NCBI GenBank assembly: GCA_017515125.1
Contig: JAFWHP010000013.1
Location: 1 to 5,205, forward strand
From: Candidatus Saccharimonadota bacterium
Lineage (GTDB): Bacteria > Patescibacteriota > Saccharimonadia > Saccharimonadales > Saccharimonadaceae
DNA length: 5,205 bases
Direction of reading: 5' to 3'
A model generated the notes under the pieces. The model ran no database searches and was not told where the DNA came from. It was given only the letters and a program-made list of their open reading frames with translations. Positions 1 through 5,000 of the stretch are shown here, one piece after another. The position numbers and the translations under genes are program-made. The stretch's first letter is position 1, and every line of letters starts with the position of its first letter.

Positions 1-113
1 ACTGCCGTCACCTTAATTTCTGGATGAGCAGCCCGAAACTCATCCATCGTCGGTGCAAACATTTTACAAGGCCCACACCAATCTGCATAAAAATCCAATA
101 TCTCGATACCCAT
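1..113 (-). CDS. trxA: Thioredoxin, N-terminal part (runs off the window's left edge)
   Basis: Only the first 37 complete residues are inside the window. They begin [17 protein letters not shown], the typical beta strand leading into a thioredoxin active site. The redox motif WCGPC covers residues 12-16, followed by the usual Lys and a Pro at residue 21. Thioredoxins are cytoplasmic dithiol proteins that reduce disulfides in other proteins and are recycled by thioredoxin reductase. No signal peptide is seen before the motif, so a cytoplasmic form is likely. The ATG overlaps the TAA of the upstream peroxidase by one base (TAATG), and an AAGGAG ribosome-binding site lies inside the peroxidase's last codons. 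The two proteins are therefore almost certainly co-translated. Inference: this thioredoxin feeds electrons to the peroxidase. The family is clear from the motif. The exact paralogue, total length and C-terminus cannot be seen. Confidence 0.88.
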   Translation of the reverse strand, partial: MGIEILDFYADWCGPCKMFAPTMDEFRAAHPEIKVTA

Positions 114-128
114 TATATTATCTCCTTA
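111..128 (-). promoter_or_regulatory. Ribosome-binding site and stop/start overlap coupling gpx to trx
   Basis: On the minus strand AAGGAG is followed by ATAATATA and then ATG. The peroxidase stop TAA (115-113) shares its last A with the thioredoxin ATG (113-111). This is a classic translational-coupling arrangement, and it fixes the thioredoxin start codon. Confidence 0.75.
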
Positions 129-658
129 ATTTTATCCTCCATCATTTCCGGCGTATCCGTCGGTCCAAACCTACCGACTACTTTTCCGTCCTTATCAACC
201 AAAAACTTCGTAAAATTCCACTTGATAAATCCGTTCTCTTTCGACACCCCAGGAAGTTTCGCAATCGCTTTCATTGCCAATTTGTTCTTCATCCCCTTTG
301 GTTCCGGATCTTCGGATATTTCACTCTTCAAATATACCCAAAGCGGTTCCGCTTTATCTCCGTTTACTTCAACCTTCGCTAGCTGGTCAAAAGTCGTTTT
401 GTATTTCGCAGTACAAAATTCATGTATTTCATCATCACTCCCCGGCGCTTGATGCCCAAATTGATTACAGGGAAAATCCAAAATCTCAAAACCCTTATCA
501 TGATATTCGGAATATAGTTTTTCCAATCCTTCATATTGCGGCGTAAACCCACATCCGGTCGCCGTATTCACAATCAAAAGCACCTTACCCTTAAGTTCCG
601 AAAGAGAAAACTCGTTCCCATCTCGCTTTTTTATTTTATAATCATATATACTCGCCAT
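113..658 (-). CDS. gpx: Cysteine-type glutathione peroxidase / thioredoxin peroxidase
   Basis: This 181-residue protein is slightly longer than the usual 155-170 of bacterial Gpx. The family reduces hydrogen peroxide and organic hydroperoxides. Signature regions appear in order. [11 protein letters not shown] (31-41) carries peroxidatic Cys36, a true Cys encoded by TGT and not selenocysteine. LDFPCNQFG (60-68) is followed by Gln70. WNFTKFLVD (147-155) supplies Trp147 and Asn148. Cys36, Gln70, Trp147 and Asn148 make the known catalytic tetrad. Cys82 in FCTAKY sits where thioredoxin-dependent members keep the resolving Cys, so thioredoxin is the likely reductant despite the family name. The next gene being a thioredoxin supports this. 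The usual Q-EPG motif reads Q-APG here. There is no signal peptide, so it is cytoplasmic. The start is the ATG at 658, preceded by AAAGGAG with 8-base spacing. The promoter at 685-693 lies just upstream. Confidence 0.95.
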   Translation of the reverse strand: MASIYDYKIKKRDGNEFSLSELKGKVLLIVNTATGCGFTPQYEGLEKLYSEYHDKGFEILDFPCNQFGHQAPGSDDEIHEFCTAKYKTTFDQLAKVEVNGDKAEPLWVYLKSEISEDPEPKGMKNKLAMKAIAKLPGVSKENGFIKWNFTKFLVDKDGKVVGRFGPTDTPEMMEDKIKEII

Positions 659-684
659 AGTATTATCTCCTTTAAACTACCACC

Positions 685-693
685 ATTATACCA
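685..693 (-). promoter_or_regulatory. Extended -10 promoter of the gpx-trx operon
   Basis: The minus strand reads TGGTATAAT, an exact extended -10 (TGnTATAAT). No good -35 hexamer lies 16-18 bases upstream; the best there is TTCTTT at 713-708. The TG extension probably substitutes for it. A start about seven bases downstream would give a leader of roughly 20 bases carrying the AAAGGAG site. Confidence 0.7.
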
Positions 694-701
694 TGATTAG
701 T

Positions 702-729
702 AAGTTGAAAGAATCTTCTATTTCAATTT
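702..729. promoter_or_regulatory. Inverted repeat just upstream of the gpx promoter, candidate operator
   Basis: TTGAAA (705-710) and TTTCAA (721-726) form a perfect 6-bp inverted repeat around a 10-base centre. The centre contains the self-complementary AGAATCTTCT motif, give or take one base. Past one mismatch on each side, AA/TT extends the arms. The site covers the position where a -35 would lie, which suits a regulator. It does not match the PerR box I know, and no regulator gene is visible nearby. Its role as an operator is inferred only from symmetry and position. Confidence 0.4.
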
Positions 730-767
730 CTTGTGAACATAGAACGAGCCTGAGATTAATTAGGGTT

Positions 768-942
768 ATATATCTTAATACTTATTTCTTTCGAACATAA
801 AATAGCCTCTCCGACAGTCATTTTCACAACGGTTACGGACGAGTATCCGATACTGCAATATCGGGACGAGTCCGCCTAACCCGTTGTAAAAATGACGATC
901 GCGAGAGGCGTCAAGTTCGAAAAAATAAGTATTAAGATATAT
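768..942 (-). repeat. 175-bp imperfect palindrome: long hairpin RNA in the RNase J 3' region, or MITE-like element
   Basis: The outer arms 768-796 and 915-942 pair over 28 bp with a single bulged base (788). Inside them 805-811 pairs with 903-909 (GCCTCTC/GAGAGGC), 817-832 pairs with 881-896 (16 positions, one non-Watson-Crick), 836-840 pairs with 870-874, and 847-852 pairs with 859-864 around a 6-base loop. The one imperfect pair in the 16-bp arm (825/888) is C-A on the plus strand but G-U on the minus strand. That favours an RNA made in the same direction as RNase J and gpx. The palindrome starts four bases after the RNase J stop. There is no clear T tract after it, so it is not a standard terminator. 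Long terminal inverted repeats flanked by TA also fit a small non-autonomous transposon. No open reading frame of note lies inside. Confidence 0.8.
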
Positions 943-946
943 TCAT

Positions 947-3154
947 CTAAACTTTATTAATCACAGGAATCACTATCGGCGTATGCCCCGTCGCATCAAA
1001 CAAAATATGCGTAATATCTTGTTTAACTTCCTCTTTCAAAACTTTCATATCTGGATCAGATGCAATCGATTTTTCCGTTTTCTGTCGCAGATAATGACGA
1101 ATCTTACCAATTAGCTCCTCCGAATTGTCGAGATATACAAAAGCCCTCGATACAATATCCGGCGTCTTGATTAACCGTCCAGTCTTTTTGGACATCGTCA
1201 ATACTACGACAAAAATCCCTTCACGCGAAATATGAATTCTGTCTTTGACAACCGCCTCATGTACTGGCTGATCAGCATCATCAAATAGTTTATTTCCAGC
1301 ATGAATCCGCCCAGCCTTCCGAATCGTCTTATTCGGCAAAAGCTCCACAATATCCCCATCATCCGAAACCAAAATCCTATCCCTAGGAATACCAATTACA
1401 TTCTCCGCCATCTCCGCATTATGTTCAAGCATATAAAACTCTCCATGATACGGCAAATAATTAGTAGGATGAAGTCGAGTTACAAAGTCAACATGGTCCT
1501 CAAAATACGCATGCCCCGACAAATGCAATGGCCCGATATTAGTAAGATGCGTTTTGCCATTCTGGATTACTTGCGCACCTTCCCTTAGCAAACCATCCAC
1601 CGTATTAACCACATGTGGTTCATTGCCAGGAATCGGATTCGACGAAAACACAATTGTGTCCGAGGATTTAATCTTAATATACTTATGCGCGCCTGTCACC
1701 ATCCGATTCAATACCGCATTAAGCTCCCCCTGCGAACCGGTACAGACAATACAGACTTTCTCGTCGGGCAATTTGATAATGTCTTCCATTTTCATAACGG
1801 TGTCTTTCGGAACTTTAATCGCTTTCGCCCTAAGCGCCACCTCGACGTTATTTATCATTGAAAAACCCGAAAATGCCACCTTGCGCCCTCGTTTGGCCGC
1901 CTCTTTAAGCACTAACTCAATTCTCGAAATCTGCGACGAAAAACAAGAAATAATTATTCGCCCCCCAACATAGTGATCCATTACCAAACCAAGATTCTCG
2001 CCCACGTCATATTCCGAATGTGGATGCCGTCCCGGCGAATCAATATTGGTCGACTCATTAACTAGCAAATCAATCCCCTCCTTCGCCACGATTTCATCAA
2101 TCCGCTCATAGTCCGTCTGAATGCCCATAGGCCGTTCCTCGTGCCGCCAGTCCCCAGAAAGATAAATCGTGCCATTCGGTGTCCGCACCACAATCGCCGC
2201 ATTACCCGGAATCGAATGTAATGTATGAATAAATTCTATTGAAAAATGCTCGCTTACCTTAATAACCTCGTGCTTCAACGGGTCAATCGGGCAATAATTC
2301 ATCTCTGGCGGATCATTCAACTCCGACATCTGCTTTTTTATCATCCCAATCGTAAACTCCGTCGCATAAATCGGCGTTAGGGTCGAAAACTTTGGTAACA
2401 AATGGCGACACGCCCCGATATGATCAAGGTGCGCATGCGTAAAACAAATCGCCTTAACTTTCGAGAGATTGTCTTCGAGATACTTAATATCCGGTATTAA
2501 ATAGTTTACTCCAGGGTAATCATCCCCTGCGAACAAAACTCCCATATCTACCACAATCATCTCCGATTTGTATTCGATAATTGTCATGTTCTTACCAATC
2601 CCAAACTCCCCAACCCCACCGATAGGAATAATCCGCACCGCCTCCGGATCTGGTCGCATCTGTTTAAGTTTTGCATTAGTAATCTGCTCACCACCATATC
2701 CATTATAACGCGACTTATTCACTGGCACTCCAATAATGTGTTGAGTTGCCTGCGCATTGACATCCTGCGAAAGCATTCTCTGATGATGCACCATATCGCC
2801 TTTTTTCGCCGAAACAGATAAATTGACCTTTCGCTTATCCGCATCAGCTTTCGCTTCTGCTTTCATCTTAGCTTTTGCGCCCTTTGGAGCGGACGCCGCC
2901 TTTTTATTAGATTTCGCCATTTTTGCGCTAGCATTTCCAGCATTTTTATCGCTAGAGGCCTTTTTCCCCGCTTTCGAGGCGTTCTTTCCTCTACCGCCCT
3001 TTCCTGCCACCAAATCCGCATCCTTGCCTCCAGGCGCAAAATTAGAGTTGAAATTACGTTTCTGCGCCTCTTCAAACTGTTTTTTAATATCAGGCAATCT
3101 TTCGTCCCGCGATTTTAAGAGCCGGGCACGACGCTCTTCTTCATTTATATTCAT
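947..3154 (-). CDS. rnj: Ribonuclease J with long Lys/Ala-rich N-terminal extension
   Basis: This 735-residue protein exceeds the usual 550-600 for RNase J. The catalytic body starts near residue 172 (RIIPIGGVGEFGIGKNM). Metallo-beta-lactamase motifs follow: HAHLDH at 240-245 (His240, His242, Asp244, His245), His313 in TLHSIP and Asp335 in SGDWRHEE. The beta-CASP part includes ESTN (367-370), TGSQGE (472-477), SGHA (546-549) and PYHGE (568-572), the last two supplying conserved histidines. The C-terminal domain runs from about 625 to HTPIVIPVINKV. RNase J is a zinc-dependent 5'-3' exonuclease and endonuclease acting in mRNA decay and rRNA maturation. Residues 1-170 are extra: an acidic/basic helix (4-33), then a low-complexity Lys/Ala/Gly tract (51-110), probably disordered and RNA-binding; that role is inference. 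Actinobacterial RNase J also has N-terminal extensions. AAAAGGAAA before the ATG at 3154, with a promoter just upstream, supports the long start. The stop is TAG. Confidence 0.97.
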   Translation of the reverse strand: MNINEEERRARLLKSRDERLPDIKKQFEEAQKRNFNSNFAPGGKDADLVAGKGGRGKNASKAGKKASSDKNAGNASAKMAKSNKKAASAPKGAKAKMKAEAKADADKRKVNLSVSAKKGDMVHHQRMLSQDVNAQATQHIIGVPVNKSRYNGYGGEQITNAKLKQMRPDPEAVRIIPIGGVGEFGIGKNMTIIEYKSEMIVVDMGVLFAGDDYPGVNYLIPDIKYLEDNLSKVKAICFTHAHLDHIGACRHLLPKFSTLTPIYATEFTIGMIKKQMSELNDPPEMNYCPIDPLKHEVIKVSEHFSIEFIHTLHSIPGNAAIVVRTPNGTIYLSGDWRHEERPMGIQTDYERIDEIVAKEGIDLLVNESTNIDSPGRHPHSEYDVGENLGLVMDHYVGGRIIISCFSSQISRIELVLKEAAKRGRKVAFSGFSMINNVEVALRAKAIKVPKDTVMKMEDIIKLPDEKVCIVCTGSQGELNAVLNRMVTGAHKYIKIKSSDTIVFSSNPIPGNEPHVVNTVDGLLREGAQVIQNGKTHLTNIGPLHLSGHAYFEDHVDFVTRLHPTNYLPYHGEFYMLEHNAEMAENVIGIPRDRILVSDDGDIVELLPNKTIRKAGRIHAGNKLFDDADQPVHEAVVKDRIHISREGIFVVVLTMSKKTGRLIKTPDIVSRAFVYLDNSEELIGKIRHYLRQKTEKSIASDPDMKVLKEEVKQDITHILFDATGHTPIVIPVINKV

Positions 3155-3191
3155 AAGTTTCCTTTTTATTACAAGTAAAATCGTTACTCTT

Positions 3192-3220
3192 ATTATACCA
3201 AATTACTTGCTTTTTTGCAA
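3192..3220 (-). promoter_or_regulatory. RNase J promoter
   Basis: On the minus strand TTGCAA (3220-3215) is followed after exactly 17 bases by TATAAT (3197-3192), preceded by TGG to make an extended -10. The predicted start near 3185 gives a leader of about 30 bases ending in AAAAGGAAA and the rnj ATG. Confidence 0.8.
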
Positions 3221-3222
3221 GT
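3205..3222. promoter_or_regulatory. Palindrome holding both -35 elements of the divergent promoters
   Basis: ACTTGC, then six T, then GCAAGT form a perfect 6-bp inverted repeat with a 6-base centre. The plus -35 TTGCTT (3207-3212) and the minus -35 TTGCAA (3220-3215) both fall inside it. A third ACTTG half-site (ACTTGT, minus strand, 3176-3171) lies in the rnj leader. It may be a shared operator or simply two -35 boxes facing each other. Confidence 0.6.
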
Positions 3223-3235
3223 CATTTGCTATAAT
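3207..3235 (+). promoter_or_regulatory. nusA promoter
   Basis: TTGCTT (3207-3212), a 17-base spacer and TATAAT (3230-3235) with TGC before it form an extended -10. A second TATAAT (3235-3240) overlaps but is badly spaced from any -35. Transcription probably starts near 3242, giving a leader of about 80 bases before the nusA ATG. Confidence 0.8.
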
Positions 3236-3254
3236 ATAATATATACAGATTTAA

Positions 3255-3277
3255 CCGACCGCAAGGTCGGCTGTTTT
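3255..3277 (+). promoter_or_regulatory. Terminator-like hairpin in the nusA leader, candidate attenuator
   Basis: CCGACC (3255-3260), a GCAA tetraloop (GNRA class) and GGTCGG (3265-3270) form a stable 6-bp stem. CAG/CTG outside it (3246-3248 with 3271-3273) can extend it past a bulge. TTTT (3274-3277) and an AT-rich run follow. It lies about 13 bases after the predicted transcription start and 43 bases before the nusA ATG. NusA is known to promote hairpin-dependent pausing and termination, so self-control by attenuation is a reasonable inference. The T tract is short and separated from the stem by three bases, so it may instead be only a pause or mRNA-stabilising stem. Confidence 0.55.
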
Positions 3278-3306
3278 AATATAAATTATTTTTCAAATAA
3301 ACCATT

Positions 3307-3315
3307 AGGAAAGGA
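3307..3315 (+). promoter_or_regulatory. Ribosome-binding site fixing the nusA start
   Basis: AGGAAAGGA lies 4 bases before the ATG at 3320. It supports this start over the longer frame that opens with TTG at 3215, which would begin inside the promoter. Confidence 0.8.
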
Positions 3316-3319
3316 AATT

Positions 3320-4456
3320 ATGGAAGGTTTAGACCTTAAGCAAATGACCGCAATGGTCGACATCATAGCCGAGGAGAAAGGATTGCCCAGGGAAACCGTC
3401 CTCGAAATAATCGAGCAGGCTATCGCCGCCGCCTGGCGCAAAGACAACGGCGATCGAGAGATGAACGTCCGCGCCAGCTTGAATACAACAACTGGCACAG
3501 CAGATGCCTATCTCTCACGTACAGTTATCGAAGATGGCCTAGCATACAACCCTTCGACCGAAATACCTCTCGAAGAAGCCAAAAAGATTAATCCAGAAGC
3601 GAAATTGGACGAAGTCGTCGAAGAAAAGTTCCCAGTCAAAGCCTTCGGGCGCGTTGCTGCTGGAACCGCTAAACAAGTCGTCCTTCAGCGCCTACGCGAA
3701 GCCGAGAACAGCGCAATTTTGTCCGCATTTGAAGATAAAGTTGGTACTATTATGACCGGCACGATTACGCGCGTTGAGCCTAAGATCGTACGTATCGACC
3801 TCGGTCGTGGCACCGGCATCATGCCTCGCAGTGAACAAATTGACGGCGAACACTACAATGTCGGCGATCGCATCAAAGTCATCATCAAGAAAATCGATCG
3901 TGGCGACCGCGGCTCGGATTTGATTCTATCAAGAGGTAGCGCCGAGTTTATCGAGGCACTCTTCCGACAAGAAGTTCCCGAGCTAGACAACAAAACTGTC
4001 GAAATTAAGGGTATTGCTAGAGAAGCTGGTCGCCGCACCAAAATCGCCGTCACTAGTACCATTCCGGGTATCGATCCAGTCGGCACTTTCGTCGGCACGC
4101 GTGGCATCCGAGTTACTGCCATTATGAACGAAATCGGCGATCGCGAGAAAATTGACATCATCAATTGGAGCGACAACGCCTCAGAATATATCCGCGAAGC
4201 TCTCGGTCCAGCCGAAATCGCCAAAATCGATATCGATTCAAAATCTAAGCAAAAACACGCCAAAGTCTACGTCACCGAAGACCAGCAGTCAATCGCTATC
4301 GGCAAACAAGGTCAAAATGTCCGACTAGCCTCCAAACTTACTGGCTACGAAATAGATATCGAACTTCTAGAAGCCCCCAAGAAAAAGAAAAAACAAAACG
4401 TCGAAGATTCTCTTCTCTCCGCCCTCGAAGAAACCGAAGAAACTTCAGAAGAATAA
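3320..4456 (+). CDS. nusA: Transcription termination/antitermination factor NusA
   Basis: NusA binds RNA polymerase and nascent RNA, strengthening pausing and hairpin-dependent termination, and takes part in rRNA antitermination. This 378-residue protein has the core layout. An N-terminal polymerase-binding domain spans about 1-135 and includes the conserved FGRVAAGTAKQV stretch near 109-120. An S1 domain spans about 140-205 (GTITRVEPKIVRIDLG; LILSRG). KH1 carries GTRG and KH2 carries GKQGQNVRLASKLTG. The tail is short, lysine-rich then acidic (about 355-378), and the C-terminal repeats found in E. coli NusA are absent, as in most bacteria outside the proteobacteria. The ATG at 3320 is chosen because AGGAAAGGA precedes it and the promoter at 3207-3235 lies upstream. 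NusA usually sits in a rimP-nusA-infB operon. Here it stands alone, divergent from RNase J and convergent with an rRNA operon, with no partner gene before the rRNA region. Confidence 0.97.
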   Translation: MEGLDLKQMTAMVDIIAEEKGLPRETVLEIIEQAIAAAWRKDNGDREMNVRASLNTTTGTADAYLSRTVIEDGLAYNPSTEIPLEEAKKINPEAKLDEVVEEKFPVKAFGRVAAGTAKQVVLQRLREAENSAILSAFEDKVGTIMTGTITRVEPKIVRIDLGRGTGIMPRSEQIDGEHYNVGDRIKVIIKKIDRGDRGSDLILSRGSAEFIEALFRQEVPELDNKTVEIKGIAREAGRRTKIAVTSTIPGIDPVGTFVGTRGIRVTAIMNEIGDREKIDIINWSDNASEYIREALGPAEIAKIDIDSKSKQKHAKVYVTEDQQSIAIGKQGQNVRLASKLTGYEIDIELLEAPKKKKKQNVEDSLLSALEETEETSEE

Positions 4457-4463
4457 CAAAATC

Positions 4464-4486
4464 TAGCCCTAGCCTTGCTAGGGCTA
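4464..4486. terminator. Perfect hairpin directly after nusA
   Basis: TAGCCCTAG (4464-4472) and CTAGGGCTA (4478-4486) form a 9-bp perfect stem with a CCTTG loop, seven bases after the nusA stop. The plus side lacks a T tract (TCAAGTATC follows). The minus side reads GATTTTGTTATT after the stem, so it looks better as a terminator for leftward rRNA transcripts. For nusA it may serve as a 3'-end-protecting stem. Confidence 0.6.
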
Positions 4487-4498
4487 TCAAGTATCAAA

Positions 4499-4524
4499 GA
4501 AAAAGTCAGGACACGCGCCTGACT
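4499..4524 (-). terminator. Intrinsic terminator at the far end of the rRNA/5S array
   Basis: AGTCAGG (4504-4510) and CCTGACT (4518-4524) form a 7-bp stem with a 7-base loop. On the minus strand the stem is followed by TTTTCTTTG, a good T-rich run. On the plus strand only ATTTCT follows, so it could act weakly on nusA transcripts. Confidence 0.7.
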
Positions 4525-4525
4525 A

Positions 4526-4586
4526 TTTCTAGTTCTGGTCTTCTTTGCTGTGGCTTCCTTTTCCGAAAAGAAACCCCCAAGTCCCG
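4526..4586 (-). pseudogene. Short 5S-like remnant (third unit), possible small hairpin RNA
   Basis: The segment shares TTTGCTGTGGCTT (4544-4556) exactly with 4663-4675 of the second 5S-like unit. CTAGTT (4529-4534) appears in the matching order, and the segment lies between two terminator hairpins as the other units do. Large parts of a 5S are missing. On the minus strand 4566-4573 pairs with 4555-4562 (8 bp, one G-U) around a CGG loop, and two more G-C pairs follow after a mismatch. It is either a heavily deleted 5S copy or a small structured RNA derived from one. The homology is short, so confidence is limited. Confidence 0.45.
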
Positions 4587-4587
4587 C

Positions 4588-4611
4588 AAAAACCCAGCCT
4601 TTCGGCTGGAT
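4588..4611 (-). terminator. Hairpin terminator after the second 5S-like unit
   Basis: CCAGCC (4594-4599) and GGCTGG (4604-4609) form a 6-bp stem. The minus-strand loop is GAAA (GNRA), followed by GTTTTTG. The stem and loop are identical to those at 4724-4739, exactly 130 bases away, so terminator and 5S were duplicated together. Confidence 0.8.
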
Positions 4612-4620
4612 TCATTATAA

Positions 4621-4716
4621 TTTAATACCTTACTAGTTTTGCGCTTCGCAGTATAAGCGGCTTTTGCTGTGGCTTGACTTCTGTGTTCGGAATGGGAACA
4701 GGTATTTCATCCAACG
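4621..4716 (-). pseudogene. Degenerate tandem copy of 5S rRNA (second unit)
   Basis: About 96 bases align along their length with the intact 5S at 4751-4858. The 38 bases spanning helix III and its loops (4671-4708) are identical. Elsewhere it has drifted. The 5' strand of the closing helix is missing, replaced by the T run of the preceding terminator, while the 3' strand now reads GGTATTAAA with no partner. The stem equivalent to helix II is weakened by mismatches, and the GAAA-capped arm is altered by a one-base loss and substitutions. It is unlikely to enter ribosomes. Whether it is transcribed depends on read-through of the terminator at 4717-4746. The pattern of one perfectly kept block could reflect gene conversion or a retained function. 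Confidence 0.8.
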
Positions 4717-4746
4717 AAAAAACCCAGCCTTTCGGCTGGATTTTTT
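4717..4746. terminator. Bidirectional intrinsic terminator between the two 5S units
   Basis: CCAGCC (4724-4729), TTTC and GGCTGG (4734-4739) are bracketed by six A (4717-4722) and six T (4741-4746). Leftward transcription sees a GAAA-looped stem followed by GTTTTTT, a strong terminator for the rRNA operon after the intact 5S. Rightward transcription from nusA sees the same stem followed by ATTTTTT, so it also acts as the first full terminator for nusA read-through. Confidence 0.85.
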
Positions 4747-4750
4747 ATAA

Positions 4751-4858
4751 TTTGGCACCTTCCTAGTTTCCCGCTTTCGCAGTATAATCGGCGCTACTGG
4801 GCTTGACTTCTGTGTTCGGAATGGGAACAGGTATTTCCCCAGCGCTATGAGCACCAAA
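4751..4858 (-). rRNA. rrf: 5S ribosomal RNA
   Basis: The minus strand begins TTTGGTGCTCATAGCGC and contains CCATTCCGAACACAGAAG, the conserved helix III/loop C sequence, then GTAGCGCCGAT, the loop E side. Its two ends pair as helix I over eight positions (TTTGGTGC with GGTGCCAAA, including G-U pairs). CTGGG pairs with CCCAG as helix II, and CTGC-GAAA-GCGG forms the capped arm. The length of about 108 is short for a bacterial 5S (about 115-120). It follows the 23S 3' end by some 180 bases and is followed by the terminator at 4717-4746. All core helices are intact, so this is the functional copy. Exact ends are set by helix I and may shift by one or two bases. Confidence 0.93.
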
Positions 4859-4862
4859 TCGA

Positions 4863-4884
4863 AATAATTATAATGCTAATTATT
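4863..4884 (-). repeat. AT-only hairpin just before 5S
   Basis: AATAATTA (4863-4870) and TAATTATT (4877-4884) form an 8-bp perfect inverted repeat around six bases, four bases outside the 5S end. It is probably a precursor-processing stem. Confidence 0.5.
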
Positions 4885-5000
4885 ACTATTGATGTCCATA
4901 AGGTGAACAAAGATTTTAAAACATCACGACACTCTTGAAATAGATGAAGCTAATAAAATTAACCCATCAAATCAAACGTCGATTGCTAGCTAAGTCATTC

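Larger units (their letters stand above)
4588..4858 (-). repeat. Tandem duplication of a 5S-plus-terminator unit (~130 bp each)
   Basis: Two direct copies of [5S rRNA, hairpin terminator] lie head to tail on the minus strand. The terminator stems are 130 bases apart. A 38-base block is identical at 4671-4708 and 4800-4837, 129 bases apart. Flanking parts match less well. Confidence 0.85.

Noticed and set aside
24..452. Plus-strand frame over the thioredoxin and peroxidase genes
   Set aside because: It is antisense to two clearly recognised genes and has no ribosome-binding site of note.
551..553. Selenocysteine at the peroxidase active site
   Set aside because: The codon for residue 36 is TGT, an ordinary cysteine, so no UGA recoding is needed.
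768..942. Self-cleaving ribozyme or known riboswitch in the palindrome
   Set aside because: I looked for the hammerhead core (CTGANGA with GAAA) and for motifs of common riboswitches on both strands and found none. The structure is kept as an unknown.
2823..3239. Plus-strand frame of 138 codons, Ala/Phe-rich
   Set aside because: It is antisense to the Lys/Ala-rich tail of RNase J and crosses the divergent promoters. Its composition mirrors the opposite strand and it resembles no known family.
3215..3319. Longer nusA reading frame opening with TTG at 3215
   Set aside because: It would start inside the promoter and translate the leader hairpin. A good ribosome-binding site precedes the ATG at 3320, where the conserved NusA sequence begins.
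4633..4857. Minus-strand open frame of 74 codons with an internal repeat
   Set aside because: It lies entirely in the two 5S units. The repeated peptide is only the translation of the duplicated 38-base rRNA block.
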